DNA from: Treponema sp.
Lineage (GTDB): Bacteria > Spirochaetota > Spirochaetia > Treponematales > Breznakiellaceae
Assembly (NCBI GenBank): GCA_031261385.1
Contig: JAISJS010000393.1
Span: 1 to 16,064 of the forward strand
Reading direction: 5' to 3'
DNA: 16,064 nucleotides
The position numbers were made by a program, and so were the translations under genes. Shown piece by piece: positions 1 through 6,944 of the stretch. The notes beneath the pieces were generated by a model. It was not told the DNA's origin and made no database searches. It saw only the letters and a list, made by a program, of their open reading frames with translations. The number at the start of each line of letters is the position of its first letter. Position 1 is the stretch's first letter.

Positions 1-942
1 CCCGCCGGTCTCACCGTCGCCGCCGATGCCGCGCGGGAAGGCCACGAGGTAACTATTTTTGAGGCGTTCCATAAACCCGGCGGGGTCATGGTCTACGGCA
101 TTCCCGAGTTCCGCCTCCCCAAAGACATCGTCCGCGCAGAAGTTGAGATTCTTGCGAAAATGGGTGTAAAAATCGAAACAAATTTTCTTGTGGGCCGCAC
201 CCGGACGATCGGTGAATTGCTTGATGACGATCATTTTGACGCAGTATTTATCGGGGTTGGCGCGGGGCTCCCAAAATTTTTAGGTATTCCCGGTGAAAAC
301 CTTGTCGGAGTTTTCAGCGCCAACGAATACCTTACCCGCGCCAATTTGATGAAAGCGTACGATCCTGAAAAAGCCGCCACCCCGATGTTCAGGTCGAAAA
401 TCACCGCAGTTATCGGCGGCGGCAACGTGGCCATGGACGCGGCCCGCATGGCCTTACGGCTCGGTTCCGAACAGGTTCACGTGATCTACCGGCGCACCAG
501 GGAAGAAATGCCTGCCCGTGCCGAGGAAGTTGAACACGCCATAGAGGAGGGGATCATTTTTGATTTTCTGCGGAATCCGAACAAGATCCTTGGAGATGAT
601 ACGGGAAAAATAACCGGCATGGAACTGCAAAAATTTGAACTTGGCGAAAGCGATGTTTCAGGCCGCCGCAGTCCGGTAGCCATCCCCGGTTCCGAATATA
701 TTTATGACTGCGATACGGTGATCGTCGCCCTTGGAAACGAATCAAACCCGCTGGTATCACGCACCACGGCAAATTTATCGGTGGACAAACGGGGCCGCAT
801 TTTGGTACAGCCGGATCAAAAAACTTCGCTTGAAAAGGTCTATGCCGGCGGCGATATTGTCCTTGGGGCCGCTACCGTGATCCTCGCCATGGGTGAAGGC
901 AGAAGGGCGGCGGCGGCGATAAACGAGCTGTTATCAAAATGA
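1..942 (+). CDS. gltA: NADPH-dependent glutamate synthase small-subunit-like flavoprotein (GltA/NfnB type), 5' partial
   Basis: The frame is open from base 1, so the gene starts upstream of the window; 313 codons remain. The first residues visible (PAGLTVAADAAREGHEV) are the tail of the FAD-binding Rossmann motif, followed by FEAFHKPGGVMVYGIPEFRL, a signature of this family. A second nucleotide-binding motif, VIGGGNVAMDAARMALRLG, marks the NADPH domain, and YRRTREEMPAR follows it. The C-terminus VYAGGDIVLGAATVILAMG is the second FAD-contact motif. The family moves electrons between NADPH and ferredoxin or glutamate synthase. The same architecture occurs in homotetrameric GltA, in NfnB of the transhydrogenase NfnAB and in SudA, and the N-terminal iron-sulfur region that would help separate them lies outside the window. 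The stop is TGA at 940-942. The class is secure; the exact partner is not. Confidence 0.9.
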   Translation, partial: PAGLTVAADAAREGHEVTIFEAFHKPGGVMVYGIPEFRLPKDIVRAEVEILAKMGVKIETNFLVGRTRTIGELLDDDHFDAVFIGVGAGLPKFLGIPGENLVGVFSANEYLTRANLMKAYDPEKAATPMFRSKITAVIGGGNVAMDAARMALRLGSEQVHVIYRRTREEMPARAEEVEHAIEEGIIFDFLRNPNKILGDDTGKITGMELQKFELGESDVSGRRSPVAIPGSEYIYDCDTVIVALGNESNPLVSRTTANLSVDKRGRILVQPDQKTSLEKVYAGGDIVLGAATVILAMGEGRRAAAAINELLSK

Positions 943-982
943 CTCTAATGACTCTATTGTAAATATCGTCTCCACACGTCAT

Positions 983-988
983 TATAAT
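983..988 (+). promoter_or_regulatory. TATAAT box directly before the TPR gene
   Basis: A perfect TATAAT lies 3 nt before the ATG at 992, and no Shine-Dalgarno sequence is present. A start point at or very near the ATG would give a leaderless mRNA. No clear -35 box at 16-18 bp spacing is visible, so the promoter call is tentative. Confidence 0.4.
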
Positions 989-991
989 AGT

Positions 992-1699
992 ATGCGGGTT
1001 TTATTCAGGTTGTTTTGTTTTCTTATCCTCGTTTTCCCCGGCATTACGGTCTTTGCCCAGAGTCCCGCCGTTCCCGGTCCGCAGGGAACTTCAACGGGCG
1101 CCAATGCATCCCCAAGCGCCATGCAAAATTATCGCGCCGGCAGGGACCTGGAATCGAGAAACCGCACCGCAGAAGCGGAGGCTCTTTATGCCGAGACGGT
1201 CCGCATCTGTCAGGATGAAGTATCCCGCAATGCCGCAACCCGTGATACCTATACGGTAATCACCTGGGCTCTCCAGCGTCAGCGGAAATACGCCGATGTC
1301 CTCATTTGGGGCGAGCGCGGCCTCCGCCTTTATGCTGATGATTTTCGTATCGTAGAAACCATGGGTGAAGCCTATTTTTATCTTAATGATTATGATCGCT
1401 CGTTAAATTTAATGCAGCGGTATGCCAATGCCAGACCCGAGGGCGAGCGGATCTCGGTAGCGTATTTTTTCATCGGCGAAATTTACAGACTCAGGCAGAA
1501 ATACCGCCATGCCGATATTGCCTATACCACTGCAGTACGCCTTGAACCGTCACTTGCCCTGTGGTGGTTCCGCCTTGCCCAGGTTCGGGAAATTCTTGGG
1601 GATACCGCCCCTGCAATCCAGGCCTACGAACAGGCCCTGCATCTTAATCCCGGTTATCAGGAAGCAGCTACAGGCCTTGCACGGCTGCGATTGCCGTAA
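992..1699 (+). CDS. Secreted tetratricopeptide-repeat protein
   Basis: This 235-aa protein begins with a typical signal peptide: MRVLFR, a hydrophobic core, then a likely cleavage site after VFAQ near residue 23. It is therefore probably periplasmic. The rest is a run of about five TPR-type helix pairs, near residues 45-78, 83-116, 119-150, 155-188 and 189-222. The last two are the clearest; the final one ends in AIQAYEQALHLNPGYQEA. TPR proteins are scaffolds for protein-protein contacts; no catalytic motif is seen. The start is the only one that keeps the signal peptide, although it has no Shine-Dalgarno sequence. The 3' end overlaps the convergent gene at 1668-2900 by 32 bp. The partner is unknown. 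Confidence 0.8.
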   Translation: MRVLFRLFCFLILVFPGITVFAQSPAVPGPQGTSTGANASPSAMQNYRAGRDLESRNRTAEAEALYAETVRICQDEVSRNAATRDTYTVITWALQRQRKYADVLIWGERGLRLYADDFRIVETMGEAYFYLNDYDRSLNLMQRYANARPEGERISVAYFFIGEIYRLRQKYRHADIAYTTAVRLEPSLALWWFRLAQVREILGDTAPAIQAYEQALHLNPGYQEAATGLARLRLP

Positions 1700-2900
1700 G
1701 CACAACCATTCCCCCAAGAAGCAGCCGGCTTTTCCAGCGCGGCGTGTTCGCGGGTTTCTGCGGCGTTTCCCGATCCGCTGCCGTTTCCGCGTCTGCATCG
1801 TTATCGCCTTCCAGTTCCAACATCAGTTGATCAATCCCTTCAATAAGATGATTACGTTTTATACGGGTCCTGCGCTCCCGAATTCGTTCCAGCATGGAAA
1901 AAGAACCGCCCAGCAGCGCTCCAAACCGGCCGGGCAGATGTAAACCGGGCCGTGTAAAAGCGCCGGACAGCATAACAAGTCCTTCAAGTATGATCGCCTT
2001 GCGTATCCCCGAAAGCAGGCTCCCTTCGGTTATCCTGAAAGGCCCCCATTCTGCCAGCACTTTTCCGTAGGGCGCAAGCAAATTAAAAAACACAATTCCG
2101 GTAATTACAAAAATAGTTATTAAAAAATTATTTTTTTTACCGGAAACCCAGGCAAAAAAAGCAAACATAAAAAATTGCAGGGCCTTCATTGGAAGTGAAG
2201 AAGTAAATAAAAAGAGCAGCGCCATCAAAAATCCGGCAACAAAAAGATCCCCGCTTAAAAAAAATGAATCCCACCTTTCACGCCGTCCAAGCCTCCCCTT
2301 ATCTTCTCTCTCTATCTTCATTCTTTTGAATCCGCGTACATCCGCGTCATCCGCGGACTCTTTCTTCTCCTCCAATTCTTCATCCGCGGACCCGTTCTTT
2401 GCATGAGCATAAAATTTTGACTTGGCACAGAATGCCTCACAAAAAAGCCCCAGGGCAAAACCGGTAACAAGGCCCGAAGCCAGAAAAGGCGGAACAAGGT
2501 ATTGCACACTTGCCCCAAAAATAAAAAAACGGGCCAGAACAAGCTGAATGGCATTGGAGAGACAGGCGCCGACAACACTGATCCCGGTAAAACCGATATG
2601 GGCCGGGCGCAAAAGCCGGCGCAGGGCATACATGGCGGCGGCAGACACGGCGGTTCCCGCAAGCGAAAACAGAAAAACGTATGAGAATAACGTACCCGTT
2701 AAAATTGCCTGCCCGAAAATTTTTATCAATACCAGCGCGGCAAAAGCTTTGAGGGGGAAGATGTCCAGGGCAAGCAGCAGGGGAAGATTTGCAAGGCCGA
2801 TGCGCATAAAGGGAAGCGGTTTGGGGATCAGGTATTCAATGGTGGATAAAAACAAACAGAGGCTGCCCAGCAGGGCAAGGCTCTTACCAGACCGCGCCAT
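1668..2900 (-). CDS. Gx transporter family membrane protein fused to a second ECF-T-like membrane domain
   Basis: Residues 1 to about 160 match the Gx transporter family (PF07456, once called heptaprenyl diphosphate synthase component I): several membrane helices with EYLIPKPLPFMRIGLANLP and FGQAILTGTLFSYVFLFSLA. These are substrate-binding-type membrane proteins resembling ECF S components. Residues about 160-213 form a charged, low-complexity linker. Residues about 214-340 are a second membrane domain whose order resembles an ECF T component (ITEGSLLSGIRKAIILEGLV); this assignment is tentative. A charged tail and one last helix end the protein. Family members are usually near 170-200 aa, so 410 aa is long. 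The ATG at 2900 is preceded by an in-frame TTG at 2903. The start overlaps the NusG-domain gene by 17 bp, implying translational coupling. In Firmicutes the same two families are often neighbours near flavin or RNF genes. Confidence 0.75.
   Translation of the reverse strand: MARSGKSLALLGSLCLFLSTIEYLIPKPLPFMRIGLANLPLLLALDIFPLKAFAALVLIKIFGQAILTGTLFSYVFLFSLAGTAVSAAAMYALRRLLRPAHIGFTGISVVGACLSNAIQLVLARFFIFGASVQYLVPPFLASGLVTGFALGLFCEAFCAKSKFYAHAKNGSADEELEEKKESADDADVRGFKRMKIEREDKGRLGRRERWDSFFLSGDLFVAGFLMALLFLFTSSLPMKALQFFMFAFFAWVSGKKNNFLITIFVITGIVFFNLLAPYGKVLAEWGPFRITEGSLLSGIRKAIILEGLVMLSGAFTRPGLHLPGRFGALLGGSFSMLERIRERRTRIKRNHLIEGIDQLMLELEGDNDADAETAADRETPQKPANTPRWKSRLLLGGMVVLTAIAAVQGL
2329..2390. 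repeat. GCGGAT-type tandem repeat inside a coding linker
   Basis: ATCCGCG units lie at 2330, 2340 and 2350 (10-bp period), with a further copy at 2382. Read on the minus strand they give the GCGGATGACGCGGAT type of repeat, which I recall from intergenic DNA of many environmental bacteria. Here it encodes part of the linker (about residues 171-192) between the two domains of the Gx-type protein. Confidence 0.6.
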
Positions 2901-3321
2901 CAACTTCGTTCACCAAAGGCGCCGTCTGCGACGCATCACTACCGGCATTTTTAACTGCGCGGGATTTACGGTCATTACTTTTACCGGCTTCACCGTCAAC
3001 AGATACCAGAACCCGGTTGGGGAGACAGGCCAGCCATTGACCGTGTGAATGAACAGCGCCTGCGGCAACACAAGTCTGATTCGCGCAGGGTGAAGAAACT
3101 ATCCGCGCCTGGCCGCCCTGAATTTCCACCACCGTATCCCCAAGCGGCCCCGGCACGGTAACAGTTTCCACGGCGTCATGGGGAAACACCCAGACGCCGC
3201 CATCACTTTTAAGGGTTATCCTGTTTTGATCACCGCCGCCTGAAAAAGTGAACGCCGCGGTAACTGCAACAAAGGCCAGCGCCAGAACACAGACGCCGTA
3301 GTCCAGCGGTTTAAGCGCCAT
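2884..3321 (-). CDS. NusG domain II-containing small membrane-anchored protein
   Basis: The protein starts MALKPLDYGVCVLALAFVAV, a single N-terminal membrane anchor, followed by an extracytoplasmic beta domain. The pair of motifs PCANQTCVAAG and WLACLPNRVLVSVDG is the hallmark of the NusG domain II family (PF07009), including its three cysteines. Despite its name, the family is not the transcription factor NusG. It is usually found beside Gx transporter genes, as here. A GGGAG sequence 5 nt before the ATG at 3321 supports this start; a longer version from 3369 would overlap slyD and lacks a ribosome site. The C-terminal 45 residues are charged and low in complexity. The gene begins 23 nt after slyD and overlaps the Gx gene, so the three probably form one operon. 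Confidence 0.8.
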   Translation of the reverse strand: MALKPLDYGVCVLALAFVAVTAAFTFSGGGDQNRITLKSDGGVWVFPHDAVETVTVPGPLGDTVVEIQGGQARIVSSPCANQTCVAAGAVHSHGQWLACLPNRVLVSVDGEAGKSNDRKSRAVKNAGSDASQTAPLVNEVDGAVW

Positions 3322-3344
3322 ACCGGCTCCCGAAGCACAGGCTC

Positions 3345-3884
3345 CTAATGACCGCCGCAGCCCCCGCATTCATCGCAATCCTCGTGGACGTGTTCATGAT
3401 CGTGAGCGCCGTGGACATGACCGTGTATCAATTCCTCGGCATTGGCATCCCGGACCCCTGCAACCGTAACGTCAAAGTTGAGGTCAAAGCCCGCCAGCGG
3501 ATGATTCCCGTCTATGGTCACGGTATCACCCGCTACCTTGGTGACGGTAACAATCCGGTAACCGTCGGGGGTCTGCGCTTCAAACTGCATCCCTTCCTCC
3601 ACCGACTCAACCCCGTCAAACTTATCCAGAGGCACTTCAGTAACAAGCTTCTCGTTCCGCGCCCCATAGGCGTCTGCCGCCGGAATAGCCGCCGTAATGT
3701 GATCGCCCTGGCTCTTCCCTTCCAGCGCCCGTTCAAGGCCGGGAATGATATTTTCAAAACCATGAAGATATTCAAGAGGTTCCGAACCGGAAGTAGAGTC
3801 GACAACATTGCCTTTGTCGTCTTTGAGGGTATAATCAATACTGACAACCCGGTTTTTCTCAATATTCATAAGATTTTGTAGCAT
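3345..3884 (-). CDS. slyD: SlyD-type FKBP peptidyl-prolyl isomerase
   Basis: The protein has the FKBP/SlyD layout: VVSIDYTLKDDKGNVVDST at the start, PLEYLHGFENIIPGLERAL, the inserted chaperone flap near residues 70-120, and the diagnostic DGNHPLAG at 125-132. The C-terminal 26 residues (154-179) are rich in His and Cys, with seven His between 154 and 167, C170, C173, C176 and a terminal His. This is a metal-binding tail like that of E. coli SlyD, which delivers nickel for hydrogenase or urease maturation. The protein should act in the cytoplasm as prolyl isomerase, chaperone and nickel store. Neither the ATG at 3884 nor the one at 3869 has a Shine-Dalgarno sequence; 3869 (MNIEKNRVV) fits the family N-terminus equally well. 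It heads the minus-strand cluster with the NusG-domain and Gx genes. Confidence 0.92.
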   Translation of the reverse strand: MLQNLMNIEKNRVVSIDYTLKDDKGNVVDSTSGSEPLEYLHGFENIIPGLERALEGKSQGDHITAAIPAADAYGARNEKLVTEVPLDKFDGVESVEEGMQFEAQTPDGYRIVTVTKVAGDTVTIDGNHPLAGFDLNFDVTVAGVRDANAEELIHGHVHGAHDHEHVHEDCDECGGCGGH

Positions 3885-3925
3885 ATTTTGAGAAAAAGGT
3901 ATATAGTAATTTCAGGGGTGTTAAT

Positions 3926-4276
3926 ATGATGAATTACAAAAAATTTTTGCCGGTATTCTTTGTACTAGCCGTTATTCTCTTTTCAGGCTGTGAACTGGAA
4001 AGATTTGATCTTACCGTTAAAAACGGTACGGATCATACGATATGGGTTTATCCATCGACCTCCAAGACGAAAGCATCTGACTCAAAATTCCGCCAGTTGA
4101 ATCCTGATGAAAATACAACTTTTGATTCGCTGGAAAGAAATACTAATTACTATTTGCAACTGACTAGTGAAAAAATTTCTTCCGATAAATTCGCACTTTT
4201 CGACGGAATTAAAATAAATACATCCTTTTCAATTAATGTCATTTACAAGAATAGTGATTATCAATTTTCTTATTAA
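3926..4276 (+). CDS. Small hypothetical lipoprotein
   Basis: The 116-aa product starts with a lipoprotein signal: MMNYKK, a hydrophobic stretch and the lipobox LFSGC with the lipidated cysteine at residue 22. The mature part is beta-rich and polar (LTVKNGTDHTIWVYPSTSK and later alternating segments), suggesting a small surface or periplasmic beta domain; I do not recognise its family. GGGGT about 7 nt before the ATG is the ribosome site, and a second ATG follows at 3929. The gene is divergent from slyD with a 41-bp gap. Its coding sequence is clearly richer in A+T than its neighbours, which could reflect recent acquisition. Function unknown. Confidence 0.75.
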   Translation: MMNYKKFLPVFFVLAVILFSGCELERFDLTVKNGTDHTIWVYPSTSKTKASDSKFRQLNPDENTTFDSLERNTNYYLQLTSEKISSDKFALFDGIKINTSFSINVIYKNSDYQFSY

Positions 4277-4283
4277 TGAGCTG

Positions 4284-4366
4284 ATTTCAAAATAAACCGC
4301 TAACCTCACTAACTTATGTTGGTTTAGCATTCAGTTCGTGTGGTTAAATATTCTTCATTTTGAAAT
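4284..4366. repeat. 10-bp inverted repeat spanning a convergent intergenic gap
   Basis: ATTTCAAAAT (4284-4293) and ATTTTGAAAT (4357-4366) are perfect inverted copies bounding the gap between the lipoprotein gene and ygiQ. Inside, GCTAACC and GGTTTAGC can pair with one bulge. This could be a bidirectional terminator region or a very small inverted-repeat element. Confidence 0.4.
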
Positions 4367-6177
4367 TACCGCACCAGACACTCAGCCCCATTCCCGATTA
4401 GATCTTCCCGTCCCGCTTCCCGCAGGGCTTCCAGAACCAACTTCCGGTTTTCCGGATGATTAAATTGCAAAAGGCTCCGCTGCAGCCGTTTTTCCCGTTC
4501 GCCGCGGGGAACGTATACCGGCGACATGGTCCGCGGGTCAAGGCCGGTGCGGTACATCACCGTGGAAAGGCTCCCCGGCGTCGGATAAAAATCCTGTACC
4601 TGGTCGGGAATAAAATGACTTTTTTTAAGGTACAGGGCAAGCTCCACGGCATCGTTCAAAGTCGAACCGGGGTGTCCAGAAATAAAATACGGAATCAGGT
4701 ACTGTTTGAGGGACAGAGCCCGGTTAGTCTCCTCGTACTCTTTTTTGAATTGCGCATAACTTTCCGGTCCGCATTTTCCCATAAGCGCCAGCACACCGGC
4801 GGAGCTATGTTCCGGCGCAACCTTGAGCTGCCCGCTCACATGGTAGCAGCAAAGGGTTTCCAAAAATTCTTTTCCGTGCTGATTATCCATCTGTATGAAA
4901 TCAAAGCGAATGCCCGAGCGGATAAAAACTTTTTTGACCTCGGGCAGGGATCGAATCACCTGTAATGTTTCAAGATACGGCCCATGGTCTGCTTTTAGTT
5001 CCGGGCAGGCCGAAGGAAAAAGACATTCCCGGTTTGCGCAGAACGCCCCCCGCGCCTGTTTTTTGCAGGCAGGGCCTGAAAAGTTTGCCGTGGGTCCTCC
5101 GACATCGTGAATATAGCCCTTAAAACCCGAAAGGCCGCAAAGGGTCTCCGCCTCGCGGACAAGGCTTTCCCTGCTCCGCACCGTGACCGCCCTGCCCTGA
5201 TGAAACGTGATCGCGCAAAACGAACATCCTCCAAAACAGCCCCGGTTGCCGACAAGCGAAAAAGCCGTCTCCTTTAGGGCGGGAATGCCGCCTGCGGCGT
5301 CGTATATAGGATGAGCGCGGCGGGTATACGGCAATTCATACACATGATCAAGTGCCACAGTGGTAAGCGGATACGCAGGAGGATTTTGAATGACCCAGCG
5401 GCCGCCGTCATTTGGCTCGGCCAAAATTTTACCGCTTTCAGGGTCTGCGTTTTGTTTCTGAATCATAAAATGTTCGGCATAAGAACGAAGGGACGCGGGG
5501 TCGGCGACTTTCACCGTTTCATAGCCGGGAAGAATAACTGCCGCAGGAGGCGGATTATGCGCCACAACACAGGTGCCCCGCACGTCAACAATGTCGCCGA
5601 TATTTTCTCCACCGGCAAGACGGCGGGCAATTTCCCGTACCGGTTTTTCGCCCATGCCGTAAACCAAAATGTCGGCCTTGGAATCCAGCAGCACCGACCG
5701 CCTGACCATGTCGGACCAGTAATCGTAATGAGCAAAACGCCGCAGCCCCGCCTCGATCCCGCCGATAATCACCGGAATATTTTTATACGCCCGCCTGATT
5801 CCTTCAACATATTTAAGTATTGCCCGGTCCGGGCGAAACCCGGCTTTGCCGCCGGGTGAATAGGCGTCATCGGAACGCAGGCGTTTTGCGGCGGTATAAT
5901 GGGCCACCATGGAATCCATGTTGCCCGCTCCGACGAGAAACCCCAAACGGGGACGATCCAAAACAGTGTATGATGCGGGATTTTTCCAATCCGGCTGACA
6001 GATAAGGCCTACCTTAAAACCGGCGTCCTCCAGCACCCGCGACACGACCGCCGCGGCAAAAGAAGGATGATCAACGCAGGCGTCACCGGAAACGAAAATT
6101 AGATCGCAGGCTCCCCACCCCCTGCCGTCCATATCGGCGCGGCTTATGGGGAGGAAATCCCTATGAGGGTCAGACAC
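4366..6177 (-). CDS. ygiQ: YgiQ family radical SAM protein
   Basis: The 603-aa protein matches YgiQ (UPF0313) along its length. The N-terminus FLPISRADMDGRGW is family-typical, followed by a B12-binding-like region (VSGDACVDHPSFAAAVVSR) and GGIEAGLRRFAHYDYW. The radical SAM cluster motif is GCFGGCSFCAITFHQGR, with C314, C318 and C321 as ligands of the 4Fe-4S cluster. The C-terminal region holds VAPEHSSAGVL and FISGHPGSTLNDAVELALYL. The substrate of the family is not established. The start is GTG at 6177; an ATG at residue 16 would remove conserved residues. The gene lies 5 nt after the nifU-like gene, so the two are probably one operon, which fits iron-sulfur cluster supply to a cluster enzyme. 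No Shine-Dalgarno sequence precedes the GTG, so translation may be coupled. Confidence 0.93.
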   Translation of the reverse strand: MSDPHRDFLPISRADMDGRGWGACDLIFVSGDACVDHPSFAAAVVSRVLEDAGFKVGLICQPDWKNPASYTVLDRPRLGFLVGAGNMDSMVAHYTAAKRLRSDDAYSPGGKAGFRPDRAILKYVEGIRRAYKNIPVIIGGIEAGLRRFAHYDYWSDMVRRSVLLDSKADILVYGMGEKPVREIARRLAGGENIGDIVDVRGTCVVAHNPPPAAVILPGYETVKVADPASLRSYAEHFMIQKQNADPESGKILAEPNDGGRWVIQNPPAYPLTTVALDHVYELPYTRRAHPIYDAAGGIPALKETAFSLVGNRGCFGGCSFCAITFHQGRAVTVRSRESLVREAETLCGLSGFKGYIHDVGGPTANFSGPACKKQARGAFCANRECLFPSACPELKADHGPYLETLQVIRSLPEVKKVFIRSGIRFDFIQMDNQHGKEFLETLCCYHVSGQLKVAPEHSSAGVLALMGKCGPESYAQFKKEYEETNRALSLKQYLIPYFISGHPGSTLNDAVELALYLKKSHFIPDQVQDFYPTPGSLSTVMYRTGLDPRTMSPVYVPRGEREKRLQRSLLQFNHPENRKLVLEALREAGREDLIGNGAECLVR

Positions 6178-6182
6178 TCAAT

Positions 6183-6407
6183 TTACACGCCGACAACGGC
6201 AGTAACCTGAGGCACTTCCTTTTTAAGATAATTTTCGATGCCCATTTTAAGGGTCATCTGGGCCATCGGACAGCCGCCGCACGCGCCGGTCAGCTTGACC
6301 GAAACGGTACCATCATCGGCCACCGAAACAAATTCCACATCCCCGCCGTCCGCCTGCAGGGAAGGCCGCACATTATTCAAAGCAGATTTAACCTGTTCTT
6401 CAAACAT
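6183..6407 (-). CDS. nifU: NifU C-terminal-domain iron-sulfur scaffold protein
   Basis: The 74-aa protein is a free-standing NifU C-terminal domain (PF01106): VRPSLQADGGDVEFVSV, then LTGACGGCPMAQMTLKMGIE with the CxxC pair that holds a transient iron-sulfur cluster, then a C-terminal helix. Such proteins (Nfu/NifU-like) pass clusters to apo-enzymes. The start is ATG 6407, preceded by AGGAG at 7-nt spacing. A TTG extension to 6473 is open but would add 22 residues unlike the family and would translate through the leader hairpins. The leader is about 78 nt long. The downstream gene, ygiQ, encodes a 4Fe-4S protein. Confidence 0.92.
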   Translation of the reverse strand: MFEEQVKSALNNVRPSLQADGGDVEFVSVADDGTVSVKLTGACGGCPMAQMTLKMGIENYLKKEVPQVTAVVGV

Positions 6408-6424
6408 GATATAACTCCTGTTTA

Positions 6425-6471
6425 GTGCAGCGTCTACTGCACAGTCAAATCGAAGCAAAACGAAGTTTTGC
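6425..6471 (-). promoter_or_regulatory. Structured 5' leader of the nifU-like gene: two tandem hairpins between duplicated SD-like sites
   Basis: Two perfect hairpins stand back to back: GTGCAG/CTGCAC (6425-6442, 6-bp stem, 6-nt loop) and GCAAAAC/GTTTTGC (6455-6471, 7-bp stem, 3-nt loop). On the transcript they lie between two copies of AACAGGAGTT, one near 6474-6484 and one serving the ATG at 6407. The arrangement could regulate translation, but no partner is known. Confidence 0.45.
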
Positions 6472-6491
6472 AAAACTCCTGTTATAATGAT

Positions 6492-6520
6492 AATATACTG
6501 TTTTTATGGGGAAAATTCAA
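6492..6520 (-). promoter_or_regulatory. Sigma-70-type promoter for nifU-ygiQ
   Basis: On the minus strand TTGAAT (6515-6520) and TATATT (6492-6497) are separated by 17 bp. The predicted start near 6485 gives a leader of about 78 nt before the ATG at 6407. Confidence 0.6.
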
Positions 6521-6565
6521 GTATACTGAACCTTTGCCACGAATAAAGAAAAATTGAGAAAAATA

Positions 6566-6595
6566 TTGACATTTTAGGCGATTTAACTGTAATAT
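6566..6595 (+). promoter_or_regulatory. Strong sigma-70-type promoter upstream of a short structured RNA
   Basis: TTGACA (6566-6571) and TAATAT (6590-6595) are separated by 18 bp. The start of transcription should be near 6602, directly before the two hairpins at 6608-6650. Confidence 0.65.
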
Positions 6596-6601
6596 ATAAG
6601 T

Positions 6602-6660
6602 GTACTCGCAAGTGCTATTGACGCTTGCTCCGCCGAACAGTGTGTTCGGCATTTTTTTTG
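6602..6660 (+). ncRNA. Candidate small RNA or attenuated leader of about 60 nt
   Basis: Starting just after the promoter at 6566-6595, the transcript would hold two hairpins only 3 nt apart. The first is GCAAGTG/CGCTTGC (6608-6628, 7-bp stem with one G-T pair, 7-nt loop). The second is the intrinsic terminator at 6632-6659. Nothing longer than a few codons is encoded. It could be a free-standing small RNA, or a leader whose terminator limits transcription of the ORF at 6679. I recognise no known RNA family. Confidence 0.5.
6632..6659 (+). terminator. Intrinsic terminator
   Basis: GCCGAAC (6632-6638) pairs with GTTCGGC (6644-6650) around a 5-nt loop and is followed by A and eight T residues. 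It lies between a good promoter and a downstream ORF. Confidence 0.8.
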
Positions 6661-6678
6661 TTCCCAGGGGTTTGGTTG

Positions 6679-6891
6679 ATGGCTAAGATAAAAGTGAATG
6701 TCTATAGGAGAAGGCCAAAAAACACCTTCTGTACATACACGCCCTTCGTTCTGTATGCGGTAAACCTGAGAGAACACGCCGATTATTTCAAGAGAATAAA
6801 AACCAAAGATTTAAAAAAGTCCTTATTGCCCCAAGAAATAACCTACAATGGGAAAATCATCACCGCTCCGGATGGATGGCTGCCAACTTGA
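6679..6891 (+). CDS. Short orphan ORF, probably truncated by frameshift
   Basis: A 70-codon ORF starts MAKIKVNVYRRRPKNTF and ends at GKIITAPDGWLPT. AGGGG lies 8 nt before the ATG, a good ribosome site, and the gene follows the terminator at 6632-6659. It is basic at the N-terminus; I recognise no family. The next frame, right after the stop, continues with protein-like sequence (LESYICYPASSNSGSFEFDG) up to the inverted-repeat element at 6945. This suggests the ORF is the first half of a longer gene broken by a frameshift and then by the insertion. It may also be intact as it stands. It precedes the higBA module. Confidence 0.45.
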   Translation: MAKIKVNVYRRRPKNTFCTYTPFVLYAVNLREHADYFKRIKTKDLKKSLLPQEITYNGKIITAPDGWLPT

Positions 6892-6944
6892 ATCGTATAT
6901 ATGTTATCCCGCAAGTTCTAATTCAGGATCTTTTGAGTTTGACG

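Noticed and set aside
3322..3369. Longer start for the NusG-domain protein
   Set aside because: It would overlap slyD and lacks a ribosome site; GGGAG precedes the ATG at 3321.
6408..6473. N-terminal extension of the NifU-like protein from a TTG at 6473
   Set aside because: The added residues do not fit the family and the ATG at 6407 has a good ribosome site.
6602..6891. Type III toxin-antitoxin locus
   Set aside because: The layout fits, but the RNA has no tandem repeats and the ORF shows no resemblance to ToxN, CptN or TenpN as I know them.
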